In this document: positions 53,483-62,723 of the stretch, piece after piece
Layout: each line of letters begins with the position of its first letter
How positions within the stretch are numbered: the first letter of the stretch is position 1
NCBI RefSeq assembly: GCF_014217785.1
Contig: NZ_CP048814.1
Span: 1-64,000 of the forward strand
Length of the DNA stretch: 64,000 nt
Direction: 5' to 3'
Source: Rhodococcus triatomae
Lineage (GTDB): Bacteria; Actinomycetota; Actinomycetes; Mycobacteriales; Mycobacteriaceae
Program-made: the position numbers and the translations under genes
Notes under the pieces: model-generated
Database searches by the model: none
The model's input: the letters and a program-made list of their open reading frames with translations, nothing else
What the model was told of the DNA's origin: nothing

Positions 53483-55786
53483 TTGCCCGACGAGAACGCG
53501 TCCCCCCTCGAACTCGCGGTCGACCTCGACGCCGAACGCGAGCGCGAGCAGCAGTACGTGACCATGCTCTACACGCGTCTCGACAACCTCCGCCGCTATG
53601 CCGACGAACGGTTGCGCAGAGTGCTCCTCGAGTCCGGGGGCACTCCGCAGGCGCGCAGCGAGCGGGAATCCTTCAACCAGATGTACACGGACGATCTGGC
53701 CAAGTACGACGCCGCCGAGAACGGCCTGTGCTTCGGCCGGATCGATCTCGACGACGAGAGCCGCCACATCGGCCGCGTCGGCATCCTCGACGAGGAGAAC
53801 GACTACGAGACCCTCCTGCTCGACTGGCGCGCACCGCTGGCCCGGCCGTTCTATCTCGCCACACCGGCCGCCCCGGAGGGGGTGAACCGGCGCCGGCACA
53901 TCCGGAGCCGGTCGCGGACGGTCACCGCTGTCAACGACGAGTTCCTCGACCTCGATGCGGCGCGAGCCGCCGGTGTCGTCACCGGATCGGACGGCGTCGC
54001 CGGGGAGAGCGCGCTGCTCGCGGCCCTCAACGCGGCACGCACCGGTCACATGAACGACATCGTCGAGACCATCCAGGCCGAGCAGGACGCCGTCATCCGC
54101 TCCGATCACAAGAGCGTCCTGGTCGTCCAGGGCGGGCCGGGCACCGGGAAGACCGCGGTAGCGCTGCACCGCGCCGCCTACCTGCTCTACACCTATCGCA
54201 AGCAGCTCGAGAAGAGCGGCGTGCTCATCATCGGACCCAACGCCACCTTCCTCGACTACATCGGCCAGGTTCTGCCCTCCCTCGGTGAGACGGGCGTGCT
54301 CCTGTCCACGATCGGCGACCTCTACCCGGGCGTGCGTGCCACTCGCGAGGACTCTCTCGAAGCCGGGAGGGTGAAGGGATCCCTCGCCATGATCGAGGTC
54401 CTCACGCAGGCCGTCCGCGACCGTCAGGAACTCCCCGGCCGTCCGGTACGTCTCGAGTTCGACAACTACGAACTCACACTGGACCGCAAGGTCGTCACGC
54501 GAGCACGTGGCCGAGCCCGATCGTCGCGCCGACCGCACAACCTGGCTCGGCCGATCTTCGTCTCCTCGGTGATCGAGGCGCTCGCGCAGCAGCTGGCGGA
54601 CACGATGGGGGCCAACGTCGTCGACGGCGGAAGCCTGCTCAGCCGGGACGACATCGCGGACATTCGTGACGAGATGCGCCAGGACCCGGCCATCATGGCG
54701 GCGGTCGGAGCGCTGTGGCCCGAGCTGAGCCCGCAGGAAGTCCTGCTCGACCTCTGGGCGCAACCCGCCCGGCTCGAGGCGGCCGCCGGGAATCTCCTCG
54801 ACCCGGACACCCGAGCACTACTCGCCCGCACCGGACCCGGATTCAGCGCCGCCGATGCTCCCCTCCTCGACGAGCTGGCAGAACTGCTCGGCATCGACGA
54901 CACCGCGGAACAGGAACGGGCACAACGCCGCTGGCGCCAGCAGATCGCGGATGCCCAGGGCGCCCTCGACATCCTCACCGGCTCCGCGCCCCAGGATCTC
55001 GAGGACGAACTCGATCCGGAGATCCTCATGGCCTACGACCTGGTCGACGCGAGCCAGCTCGCGAGGCGCCAGGACGCGCATCAACGCCGTTCGACCGCCG
55101 AACGCGCGGCCGCGGACCGCACCTGGACCTACGGACACGTGATCGTCGACGAGGCGCAGGAACTGTCCGAGATGGCGTGGCGCATGCTCATGCGGCGCAT
55201 TCCGAACAGGTGGATGACACTGGTCGGAGACACCGCGCAGACCGGTGACCTCGCCGGCACCTCGGCATGGCAGACGGTGCTCGGACCCTATGTGGCACAA
55301 CGCTGGAAGTTGACCGAGCTGACGGTGAACTACCGGACACCGAGCGAGATCATGGAACTGGCCCACCGGGTGCTCGACGAGATCGACCCCGAGCAGTCGG
55401 TGCCGCGATCGATTCGCGAGTCCGGGTTCGCACCGTGGGCGTCCGAGGTCCCTGCCGGGGAGAGGGTTTCGGCCGTGCGCGCCGTACTGGACGGCGAAAC
55501 CGGGCCGGGAACGGTCGCAGTCCTCATCCCCGGCCCCCTGGTGGCGGAGTTCGCCGACCTCGCCTCGGAAACGGTGCAGGTCTCGACCGTCCGCGAGGCG
55601 AAGGGGCTGGAGTTCGACTCCGTCGTCATCGTCGAGCCCCGAGACATCGTCGAGGAGTCCCCCCGCGGCCTCAACGATCTGTACGTGGCGCTGACCCGCG
55701 CCACCCAGCGGCTCGGGATGGTGCACACGAGGCCGCTACCGGAAGCACTCGGCGCCGTTCCCGGCGCCTCCCCCACCGCCTCCTGA
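53483..55786 (+). CDS. HelD/HelR-like RNA-polymerase-associated helicase
   Basis: This 767-residue superfamily-1 ATPase has a coiled N-terminal arm (REREQQYVTMLYTRLDNLRRYADERLRRVL, about 18-47) that in HelD enters the RNA polymerase channel. Walker A is VVQGGPGTGKTAVALHRAAYLLYTYR near residue 215; motif II is VIVDEAQELSEMAW near 553; the late motif is VREAKGLEFDSVVIVEP near 708 and NDLYVALTRATQRLGMVH. Class II HelD proteins recycle stalled polymerase, and the HelR branch in Streptomyces and Mycobacterium abscessus displaces rifampicin. Which branch this is cannot be told by eye. The TTG start has AGGAG 7 nt upstream. Confidence 0.85.
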   Translation: MPDENASPLELAVDLDAEREREQQYVTMLYTRLDNLRRYADERLRRVLLESGGTPQARSERESFNQMYTDDLAKYDAAENGLCFGRIDLDDESRHIGRVGILDEENDYETLLLDWRAPLARPFYLATPAAPEGVNRRRHIRSRSRTVTAVNDEFLDLDAARAAGVVTGSDGVAGESALLAALNAARTGHMNDIVETIQAEQDAVIRSDHKSVLVVQGGPGTGKTAVALHRAAYLLYTYRKQLEKSGVLIIGPNATFLDYIGQVLPSLGETGVLLSTIGDLYPGVRATREDSLEAGRVKGSLAMIEVLTQAVRDRQELPGRPVRLEFDNYELTLDRKVVTRARGRARSSRRPHNLARPIFVSSVIEALAQQLADTMGANVVDGGSLLSRDDIADIRDEMRQDPAIMAAVGALWPELSPQEVLLDLWAQPARLEAAAGNLLDPDTRALLARTGPGFSAADAPLLDELAELLGIDDTAEQERAQRRWRQQIADAQGALDILTGSAPQDLEDELDPEILMAYDLVDASQLARRQDAHQRRSTAERAAADRTWTYGHVIVDEAQELSEMAWRMLMRRIPNRWMTLVGDTAQTGDLAGTSAWQTVLGPYVAQRWKLTELTVNYRTPSEIMELAHRVLDEIDPEQSVPRSIRESGFAPWASEVPAGERVSAVRAVLDGETGPGTVAVLIPGPLVAEFADLASETVQVSTVREAKGLEFDSVVIVEPRDIVEESPRGLNDLYVALTRATQRLGMVHTRPLPEALGAVPGASPTAS

Positions 55787-55792
55787 CGACAC

Positions 55793-55828
55793 CGTGCCGT
55801 GGTTCGGCGAGGGCCGAACCACGGCACG
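55793..55828. terminator. Bidirectional terminator hairpin
   Basis: A perfect 16-bp inverted repeat (CGTGCCGTGGTTCGGC and complement) with a GAGG loop separates the converging HelD-like and universal-stress-protein genes. Confidence 0.8.
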
Positions 55829-55832
55829 GCGA

Positions 55833-56285
55833 TCAGCGCACGGTGTGAACGATGAGGACGTCGGAGGTGGACTTGCGGGCGGCATCCGACGGCACCGATC
55901 CGAGCAGGCGGCCGGTGAGCGTGTTCAGCCCGCGGTTCCCGATGACCAACAGATCCGCCTCGACCTCGTCCACCAGCGCCAGCAACGACTCGACCGGGGC
56001 CCCGACGACGGCGCGCTCGACGATGTCCTTGGCCCCCTTGGCCACGGCACGTTCACGGGCCGTGCGGAGGATCTCGTACGTCGGTGCGGCACCGGTGATC
56101 TGGTATGCCTCGTCACCGAGGACGTCGGCGTCCTTACCGATGTCCTTCGGATCGGCCGGGTAGTAGGCACAGGCGACAAAGAGCTTCGCCCCTGCATCCC
56201 CGGCCAGCGCAGCGGCCTTCTCCACGGCCCGATACGACGACTCGGAGCCATCGGTCCCCACGACTACGGTCCGGTACGCGCTCAT
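55833..56285 (-). CDS. Universal stress protein
   Basis: This 150-residue single UspA domain begins YRTVVVGTDGSESSYRAVEKA and has the ATP-binding signature GNRGLNTLTGRLLGSVPSDAARKS near residue 118 (G2xG9xGS). M. tuberculosis Rv1636 is at the same place next to uvrB and binds cAMP, so cAMP is a possible ligand here. GGAGG precedes the ATG; a TAGGGT -10 on the minus strand lies at 56359-56354. Confidence 0.93.
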   Translation of the reverse strand: MSAYRTVVVGTDGSESSYRAVEKAAALAGDAGAKLFVACAYYPADPKDIGKDADVLGDEAYQITGAAPTYEILRTARERAVAKGAKDIVERAVVGAPVESLLALVDEVEADLLVIGNRGLNTLTGRLLGSVPSDAARKSTSDVLIVHTVR

Positions 56286-56435
56286 TCAATCCTCCAGGTA
56301 TCCACGACGGTCGGTGGTCGAGGTCGGCACGCAGCACCTCGACCGTTGCGCTGACCCTAGCGGTTACCGAGTCATCAACGGTCGAACTGACACGCACCCC
56401 ACACGCCGACCGTCACATGCACGACAGGTCACAAT

Positions 56436-56459
56436 GGGTCCAAAATGTGATGTGGACCC
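56436..56459 (-). terminator. Hairpin after uvrB
   Basis: Arms GGGTCCA and TGGACCC with a 10-nt AT-rich loop begin about 20 bp past the uvrB stop on the minus strand. A terminator is likely; it could also be an operator for the stress protein promoter just beyond. Confidence 0.45.
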
Positions 56460-56479
56460 TACCACTCGGTACGGTCGGG

Positions 56480-58642
56480 CTACTTCAACCCCGCGGCGTC
56501 CATTCCCCGCAGTTCCTTCTTGAGATCCGAGATCTCGTCCCGCAGCCGCCCGGCCAGTTCGAACTGCAGGTCACGGGCGGCGTTCATCATCTGCGCGGTG
56601 AGATCGGTGATGAGGTCCGCCAGTTCGGCGCGCGGCATCGACTTCGTGTCACGCCCCTCCACGACACCGGCACTGACGGAACGCCCGGGCTCGCCCTGGG
56701 CCCGACGCCCACGCGACGCGTTGCGCCCGGAGCCACCCACATCGACCGTCTCCGCGGTGTCGTCCGCCTCGACGTACACCTGGTCGAGGATGTCGGCGAT
56801 CTTCTTCCGCAACGGTTGCGGATCGATGCCCCGCTCCTCGTTGTAGGCGATCTGCTTCTCGCGGCGCCGTTCGGTCTCCTCGATCGCGTGCTGCATCGAG
56901 TCGGTGATCTTGTCCGCATACATGTGGACCTCACCCGAGACGTTGCGGGCGGCGCGACCGATGGTCTGGATCAGGCTGGTGGAGCTGCGCAGGAAGCCTT
57001 CCTTGTCCGCGTCCAGAATCGCCACCAGGGACACCTCCGGCAGGTCCAGTCCCTCACGCAGCAGGTTGATTCCGACCAGCACGTCGAATTCGCCGAGACG
57101 CAACTGGCGAAGCAACTCGACGCGGCGCAGCGTGTCGATGTCGGAATGCAGGTACCGCACCTTGATTCCCAGTTCGAGCAGGTAGTCGGTGAGGTCCTCG
57201 GACATCTTCTTGGTCAGCGTGGTGACCAGGACGCGCTCGTCCTGCTCGGCACGCCGACGGATCTCGTGGACCAGGTCGTCGATCTGACCCTTGGTGGGCT
57301 TGACCACGACCCGAGGATCGACCAGCCCCGTCGGGCGGATGACCTGCTCGACGAACTCGCCGCCACTCTGCCCGAGCTCGTACTTGCCCGGCGTGGCCGA
57401 CAGGTACACGGCCTGGCCGATCCGATCGGCGAACTCCTCCCAGGTGAGCGGCCGATTGTCCACGGCGGACGGGAGCCGGAACCCGAACTCCACGAGGTTG
57501 CGCTTGCGGGACATGTCGCCCTCGTACATCGCGCCGATCTGCGGCACCGTGACGTGGGACTCGTCGATGACCAGGAGGAAATCCTCCGGGAAGTAGTCGA
57601 TGAGCGTCGCCGGGGCCGAGCCGGCGGCGCGGCCGTCGATGTGGCGGGAGTAGTTCTCGATGCCGGAGCAGAAGCCGACCTGGCGAATCATCTCGAGGTC
57701 GTACTGGGTACGCATGCGCAGACGTTGCGCCTCGAGCAGCTTGCCCCGGTTCTCGAGGTCGGCCAGCCGCTCCTCGAGTTCGACCTCGATGTCCGCGACC
57801 GCCCGTTCCATGCGCTCCGGGCCGGCGACGTAATGGGTCGCCGGGAAGATTCGCAGTGATTCGACCTGCCGCACCACGTCCCCGGTGAGGGGATGCAGGT
57901 AGTACAGCGCCTCGATCTCGTCGCCGAAGAACTCGATCCGCACCGCGAGTTCCTCGTAGGAGGGAATGATCTCCACGGTGTCGCCGCGCACCCGGAACGA
58001 CCCGCGAGTGAATGCGGTGTCGTTGCGGTTGTACTGCACGTCCACCAGCAGGCGCAGCAGCGCGTCCCGCGGCACTTCCACGCCCGTCTCGAGATGAATG
58101 GACCGGTCGAGGTAGGACTGCGGGGTACCGAGGCCGTAGATACAGGACACCGAGGCCACCACGACGACGTCACGCCGGGACAGCAGGCTCGACGTCGCGG
58201 AGTGCCGGAGCCGCTCGACGTCGTCGTTGATCGAGGAGTCCTTCTCGATGTACGTGTCCGTCTGCGCGATGTACGCCTCGGGTTGGTAGTAGTCGTAGTA
58301 CGAGACGAAGTACTCGACCGCGTTGTTCGGCAACATCTCCCGGAGCTCGTTCGCCAGCTGTGCCGCGAGAGTCTTGTTGGGTGCCATCACGAGAGTGGGG
58401 CGCTGGACCCGCTCGATCAGCCACGCCGTGGTCGCGGACTTGCCGGTGCCGGTGGCACCGAGCAGCACGATGTCCTTCTCCCCCGCGTCGATACGACGCT
58501 CGAGTTCGTCGATGGCGGCCGGCTGATCGCCTGCCGGCCGATAGTCGCTCACGACCTGGAACCGCGCCTCCGACCGTTCGATCTCCCCGATGGGCCGGAA
58601 TTCGGAGTGCGCAACCACCGGATGCTCGGATGCAAAGGCCAT
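56480..58642 (-). CDS. uvrB: Excinuclease ABC subunit B
   Basis: UvrB verifies DNA damage and recruits UvrC. The 720-residue protein has Walker [16 protein letters not shown] near residue 62, the beta-hairpin [16 protein letters not shown] near 110, motif [14 protein letters not shown] near 353, [11 protein letters not shown], and [27 protein letters not shown] near 515. A C-terminal UVR domain ([24 protein letters not shown]) is intact. A TACCCT -10 is 6 nt before the ATG, so the mRNA is likely leaderless. It diverges from the DUF402 gene, and no LexA box is visible in the 88 bp between them. Confidence 0.98.
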   Translation of the reverse strand: MAFASEHPVVAHSEFRPIGEIERSEARFQVVSDYRPAGDQPAAIDELERRIDAGEKDIVLLGATGTGKSATTAWLIERVQRPTLVMAPNKTLAAQLANELREMLPNNAVEYFVSYYDYYQPEAYIAQTDTYIEKDSSINDDVERLRHSATSSLLSRRDVVVVASVSCIYGLGTPQSYLDRSIHLETGVEVPRDALLRLLVDVQYNRNDTAFTRGSFRVRGDTVEIIPSYEELAVRIEFFGDEIEALYYLHPLTGDVVRQVESLRIFPATHYVAGPERMERAVADIEVELEERLADLENRGKLLEAQRLRMRTQYDLEMIRQVGFCSGIENYSRHIDGRAAGSAPATLIDYFPEDFLLVIDESHVTVPQIGAMYEGDMSRKRNLVEFGFRLPSAVDNRPLTWEEFADRIGQAVYLSATPGKYELGQSGGEFVEQVIRPTGLVDPRVVVKPTKGQIDDLVHEIRRRAEQDERVLVTTLTKKMSEDLTDYLLELGIKVRYLHSDIDTLRRVELLRQLRLGEFDVLVGINLLREGLDLPEVSLVAILDADKEGFLRSSTSLIQTIGRAARNVSGEVHMYADKITDSMQHAIEETERRREKQIAYNEERGIDPQPLRKKIADILDQVYVEADDTAETVDVGGSGRNASRGRRAQGEPGRSVSAGVVEGRDTKSMPRAELADLITDLTAQMMNAARDLQFELAGRLRDEISDLKKELRGMDAAGLK

Positions 58643-58648
58643 GTCACC

Positions 58649-58724
58649 AGGGTAGTCGTAGCCTCCGACACCGGCCCCGGATCACGCCGCCACGCCACCG
58701 GCCGGCCGGCCGGCCGGGTAGGTT
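58649..58724. promoter_or_regulatory. Divergent leaderless promoters of uvrB and the DUF402 gene
   Basis: TACCCT (minus, 58654-58649) lies 6 nt before the uvrB ATG and TAGGTT (plus, 58719-58724) lies 6 nt before the DUF402 ATG. Between them is a GGCC-rich run (GGCCGGCCGGCCGGCCGG around 58701-58717). Confidence 0.5.
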
Positions 58725-58730
58725 CCTGTC

Positions 58731-59237
58731 ATGGCCGCAGTGCACCCACCGAAGATCGAGTACTTCGATCTCGTGGAACGGACCAACACCGACCCCAAGG
58801 GATTCGTCCGCCCGGTGGATCACTACCGGGTCGAGCCGTGGGGCCTGTACATGGCGCGCTCGGCCGATCACCGCCAGTTCCACTACCTCGAATCCTGGAT
58901 CCTGCCGGACCTCGGCATCCGCGCGACCGTCTTCCACTTCCACCCGTACCACGCGCGGGATCAGGACCACTACGTCGACATCGGTTCCTTCACCCGCGGT
59001 GACACCGTGTGGAAGTCCGAGGACCACTACCTCGACCTGGTCGTACGTACCGGCCGGGACACCGAACTGCTCGACGTCGACGAACTCGTGGAGGCACACA
59101 CCGCGGGCCTGCTGGATGCCGCCGCCACCGAGCAGGCGATCCTCACCGCCACCACGGCGATCGACGGAATCGCCGCCCACGGGCACGACCTCGCGGCGTG
59201 GCTCGCGAGCCGGGGTATGCCGATCAGCTGGCGCTGA
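58731..59237 (+). CDS. DUF402 protein
   Basis: This 168-residue protein has the DUF402 core: VDHYRVEPWGLYMAR near residue 28, a FHFHPYHARDQDHYVDIGSFTRGDTVW block, and KSEDHYLDLVVRTG with conserved Asp and His near 95. Some DUF402 proteins are nucleoside-phosphatases. M. tuberculosis Rv1632c is the positional equivalent between uvrB and coaE. Its 3' end overlaps coaE by 14 bp. Confidence 0.88.
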   Translation: MAAVHPPKIEYFDLVERTNTDPKGFVRPVDHYRVEPWGLYMARSADHRQFHYLESWILPDLGIRATVFHFHPYHARDQDHYVDIGSFTRGDTVWKSEDHYLDLVVRTGRDTELLDVDELVEAHTAGLLDAAATEQAILTATTAIDGIAAHGHDLAAWLASRGMPISWR

Positions 59238-60447
59238 CGGTCCAGCCGGTCTCCTCCGCCCATGCCCAGGCGCGGTGATACGCCCGGTCGAACCACGGCG
59301 CCTTCCCGTCGGCGTACCGCGCACGCGTCTCCGCCGCCGTCGGTGCATCCGCCGCCCGCTCCGCGGACGCCTCCTTGATCCGCAGATACTCGGCGCGCAC
59401 GTCCGGATCCGCTCGCAGCCAATCCCGGAAAAGCAGGGCGAACTGCTGGCCCGGTGACCCGTCGACGCGCAGGTGTACGTGGGCGGGTCGTCCGGGATCC
59501 GCGGCGCCGTGCAGGCGCATCTCCCACACCGCGGGATCGACTTCGCCGCCGACATACGCCGGCTTCGGCCGTTCCGAGTACACCTGGGCCACCCGCGGAT
59601 ACCCACCATCGGCCAGGTGATCGACGAGGCGGTCCGCGGAAGCCAGATCGGCGACCGTCACCTGCACGTCGACGACGTCGACCGAGGCCAGCCCGGGAAC
59701 CGCGGTCGAGCCGATGTGATCGACACGAATCGCGTCGGCACCGCACAGCAGCCGGAGCCGGGCCGCCAGTCGACCGGCCTCGGCGGGCCACTCCGGGTCG
59801 GGCTCGGCCAGTCGCGGCAGCACGGATACCGGAGTCCGAGAACGTAGGTTCGCCTCGAACGGCACCAGCCGCTCGTGCCACAGCTGTCGCACCTGCCGGA
59901 CCAGATCCTCCGGCTCGCCGTTGTTGTCCAGCCGCACGTCCGCCACGGCAACGCGCTGCTCGTCCGATGCCTGCGCCGCGATCCGGGCTCGCGCGTCCTT
60001 CTCGTCCATGCCGCGGATCTCGGTGAGCCGCCGGAGCCGTTCGGGCTCCTCGACGAACACGATCGCCACGAGCGGGAAGGCCGGACCCATACCGCCCTCG
60101 ACGAGAAGCGGAATGTCCTGTACCACGACGGCATCCGGCGGCGCCTGTTCGATGCGTTCGGCGGTGCGACGGCCGATCAGTGGATGCAGGACGGCGTTGA
60201 GCGCCGTCCTGGACTCGTCGTCGGCGAACGCCACGGCCGCCAGGGCCGGGCGATCCAGGCGCCCGTCCGCGGTGAGGATCGACCCGCCGAATCTGTCGAC
60301 CAGAGCGGCAAGACCCTCGGTTCCCGGTTCCACCACTTCCCGCGCGATCAGGTCCGCGTCGACGATCACCGCGCCGAGTTCGGCGAGTTCACTCGACACG
60401 GTCGACTTGCCGGCTCCGATGCCTCCGGTGAGGCCCACTCTCAACAC
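59224..60447 (-). CDS. coaE: Dephospho-CoA kinase fused to a GrpB-like domain
   Basis: The N-terminal 200 residues are dephospho-CoA kinase, the last step in coenzyme A synthesis: P-loop GLTGGIGAGKSTV near residue 6, VIVDADLIAREV near 28, PLLVEGG near 114. The C-terminal 200 residues are a GrpB/UPF0157 domain (VDHIGSTAVPGLASVDVVDVQV near 242) of nucleotidyltransferase fold. The fusion is a mycobacterial/corynebacterial trait; M. tuberculosis CoaE has the same 407 residues, and its C-terminal part helps folding and stability. The GTG start is followed by LRVGLTGG. Confidence 0.96.
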   Translation of the reverse strand: MLRVGLTGGIGAGKSTVSSELAELGAVIVDADLIAREVVEPGTEGLAALVDRFGGSILTADGRLDRPALAAVAFADDESRTALNAVLHPLIGRRTAERIEQAPPDAVVVQDIPLLVEGGMGPAFPLVAIVFVEEPERLRRLTEIRGMDEKDARARIAAQASDEQRVAVADVRLDNNGEPEDLVRQVRQLWHERLVPFEANLRSRTPVSVLPRLAEPDPEWPAEAGRLAARLRLLCGADAIRVDHIGSTAVPGLASVDVVDVQVTVADLASADRLVDHLADGGYPRVAQVYSERPKPAYVGGEVDPAVWEMRLHGAADPGRPAHVHLRVDGSPGQQFALLFRDWLRADPDVRAEYLRIKEASAERAADAPTAAETRARYADGKAPWFDRAYHRAWAWAEETGWTVSAS

Positions 60448-60607
60448 CGCACCAGTCTGTCATCCTCGCCGGGCTCGCCGTCGGGCGACGCGCGCGGACC
60501 GGCACCGACTCACCAGCATCAAATACCCCGAAACGGGCGACTCGTCGGCTATCTTTCGACTACCAGTTTCGAGCCCGACCTACCTGCTCCCGGGAAGGAG
60601 CGCTCCG

Positions 60608-60814
60608 ATGTCCGCTCCCCGTATCGTCGGCCGGCACCGCCTCGGCATGCCCGGTGGTGTGCACTGCCTCGAACACCCCCAGGTCGCGTCGGCGCTCGCC
60701 GAGCATCGCCGCACCTGGCTGTCGACCCTGATCAGCAACGGGCGGCACAGCTTTGCGGCGATGCGTCGTCGCACCGCCGCACCGTCCTCCTGGGTGCCCG
60801 CCCCGGCCGGCTGA
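60608..60814 (+). CDS. Small hypothetical protein
   Basis: This 68-residue open frame starts MSAPRIVGRHRLGMPGG and is basic and soluble. AAGGAG lies 8 nt before the ATG, and TATCTT (about 60552-60557) with the AT-richer stretch before it looks like a promoter. Codon choice is GC-rich like its neighbours, and the frame is followed by a strong terminator. No family is recognised; a stress-induced small protein or a chance frame are both possible. Confidence 0.5.
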   Translation: MSAPRIVGRHRLGMPGGVHCLEHPQVASALAEHRRTWLSTLISNGRHSFAAMRRRTAAPSSWVPAPAG

Positions 60815-60878
60815 TCGCGCACGGTCGACGACAGCGCTCGGCGCAACGCGTTCCCACGACACGACGAGCCACGACACA

Positions 60879-60923
60879 CAACGAGAAACCCCGCTCTCCG
60901 GTGGAGAGCGGGGTTTCTCGTTG
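60879..60923. terminator. Bidirectional terminator between small ORF and rpsA
   Basis: A 21-bp perfect stem (arms CAACGAGAAACCCCG... at 60879-60899 and its complement at 60903-60923) with a GGT loop is the strongest terminator in the window. On the minus strand it lies 51 bp past rpsA. Confidence 0.9.
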
Positions 60924-60973
60924 TTCGGGTCGGGATGGGGCCGGTCAGCGAATCACTGACCGGCCCGCCCGAA

Positions 60974-62446
60974 TCATGCGTTGCCGGAAAGCTTCTCGCG
61001 AAGCGCAGCCAGCTGGGCATCGCTGGCGAGCGATCCACCGGTGGTCTCCGGTGCGCTGGCAGCGACACCGGGCTCGGCGGCACCGGACTCGGAGGAGTAG
61101 CCGGCGGCGGCAGTCGCAGCCTCGGCGGCCTCGTCGGCAGCCATCTTCTCCATCTGAGCGGTGTGCATCTTGTGGCGACGCTCCGCCTCGGCGTAGCGCT
61201 TCTCCCACTCCTCACGCTGCTTGTCGAAGCCCTCGAGCCATTCGTTGGTCTCGGGATCGAAGCCCTCGGGGAAGATGTAGTTGCCCTGCTCGTCGTAGCT
61301 GTCGGCCATGCCGTACTTGGACGGATCGAACTCGGCGCTGTAGTCCTCGTTGGCCTGCTTCAGCGACAGCGAGATACGACGACGCTCGAGGTCGATGTCG
61401 ATGACCTTGACCATCGCGTCGTCGCCGACGGCCACGACCTGGTCCGGCACCTCGACATGGCGCTCGGCCAGCTCGGAGATGTGCACGAGGCCTTCGATTC
61501 CCTCTTCGACGCGCACGAAGGCACCGAACGGAACCAGCTTGGTGACCTTGCCGGGCACGATCTGGCCGATTGCGTGGGTGCGGGCGAACTGACGCCACGG
61601 ATCTTCCTGCGTCGCCTTGAGCGAGAGGGAGACACGCTCGCGGTCCAGGTCGACGTCCAGAACCTCGACGGTGACCTCGTTGCCGACCTCGACGACCTCG
61701 GACGGGTGGTCGATGTGCTTCCAGGAGAGCTCGGAGACGTGCACCAGACCGTCGACGCCGCCGAGATCGACGAACGCACCGAAGTTGACGATCGAGGACA
61801 CGATGCCCTTGCGGACCTGACCCTTCTGGAGCTGGTGCAGGAACTCGCTGCGAACCTCGGACTGGGTCTGCTCGAGCCATGCACGGCGCGACAGAACCAC
61901 GTTGTTGCGGTTCTTGTCGAGCTCGATGATCTTGGCCTCGATCTCCTTGCCGACGTACGGCTGCAGATCGCGGACGCGGCGCATCTCGACGAGCGACGCG
62001 GGAAGGAAGCCACGCAGGCCGATGTCGAGGATGAGACCACCCTTGACGACCTCGATGACGGTGCCCTTGACGGCCTCGTCCTTCTCCTTGAGCTCCTCGA
62101 TGGTGCCCCAGGCGCGCTCGTACTGAGCACGCTTCTTCGACAGGATCAGGCGGCCTTCCTTGTCCTCCTTGGTGAGGACCAGAGCCTCGACCTCATCGCC
62201 CACGGAGACGACCTCGTTGGGGTCGACGTCGTGCTTGATGGAGAGCTCACGGGAAGGGATGACACCTTCGGTCTTGTAACCGATGTCGAGCAGAACCTCG
62301 TCGCGATCGACCTTGACGATGGTTCCTTCGACGATGTCACCGTCGTTGAAGTACTTGATCGTGGCGTCGATGGCGGCGAGGAAGTCCTCGGCGGAGCCGA
62401 TGTCGTTGACGGCTACCTGCGGCGAGGTCACGGTGGTGGAGGGCAT
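60974..62446 (-). CDS. rpsA: 30S ribosomal protein S1
   Basis: This 490-residue protein has four S1 RNA-binding motifs: GDIVEGTIVKVDRDEVLLDIGYKTEGVIP near residue 36, GTVIEVVKGGLILDIGLRGFLPAS near 128, KGIVSSIVNFGAFVDLGGVDGLVHVSEL near 210, and GKVTKLVPFGAFVRVEEGIEGLVHISEL near 296. The C-terminal tail is acidic and Ala-rich. Four domains are typical for actinobacteria, against six in E. coli. It needs a long leader (up to 277 bp before the divergent methyltransferase), in which a 2x18-bp direct repeat lies at 62536-62571. Confidence 0.98.
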   Translation of the reverse strand: MPSTTVTSPQVAVNDIGSAEDFLAAIDATIKYFNDGDIVEGTIVKVDRDEVLLDIGYKTEGVIPSRELSIKHDVDPNEVVSVGDEVEALVLTKEDKEGRLILSKKRAQYERAWGTIEELKEKDEAVKGTVIEVVKGGLILDIGLRGFLPASLVEMRRVRDLQPYVGKEIEAKIIELDKNRNNVVLSRRAWLEQTQSEVRSEFLHQLQKGQVRKGIVSSIVNFGAFVDLGGVDGLVHVSELSWKHIDHPSEVVEVGNEVTVEVLDVDLDRERVSLSLKATQEDPWRQFARTHAIGQIVPGKVTKLVPFGAFVRVEEGIEGLVHISELAERHVEVPDQVVAVGDDAMVKVIDIDLERRRISLSLKQANEDYSAEFDPSKYGMADSYDEQGNYIFPEGFDPETNEWLEGFDKQREEWEKRYAEAERRHKMHTAQMEKMAADEAAEAATAAAGYSSESGAAEPGVAASAPETTGGSLASDAQLAALREKLSGNA

Positions 62447-62535
62447 TAGTAGAGTTGCTCCGGACGGGTTGTGGTCGGTTGATGATGTTCTGTCGGGCGC
62501 GGCAACCCGACCCGACGGAAACCCGAGGGCACCAC

Positions 62536-62571
62536 ACTCGGAGAAACTCGCATACTCGGAGAAACCCCAGC
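62536..62571. repeat. Two 18-bp direct repeats in the rpsA leader
   Basis: ACTCGGAGAAAC occurs at 62536 and 62554, period 18 bp. It lies in the leader of rpsA on the minus strand and upstream of the methyltransferase on the plus strand. Function unknown. Confidence 0.6.
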
Positions 62572-62710
62572 GGAACCCAGGGAGAACCTGGACCGGATCC
62601 GGTTACCCGAGCGCTCCGGTGTCACCCCGAGGGATCATCCGGACACACTCGCGTCCAACAGCGTACGCGTCCGGAGTTCAGCTGGGCAAACCCACCCCGA
62701 TCCGCGCCTC

Positions 62711-62716
62711 TACTCT
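62711..62716 (+). promoter_or_regulatory. -10 element of the methyltransferase gene
   Basis: TACTCT stands 7 nt before the GTG at 62724, with no ribosome site between; a leaderless mRNA is likely. Confidence 0.5.
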
Positions 62717-62723
62717 GTCATCC

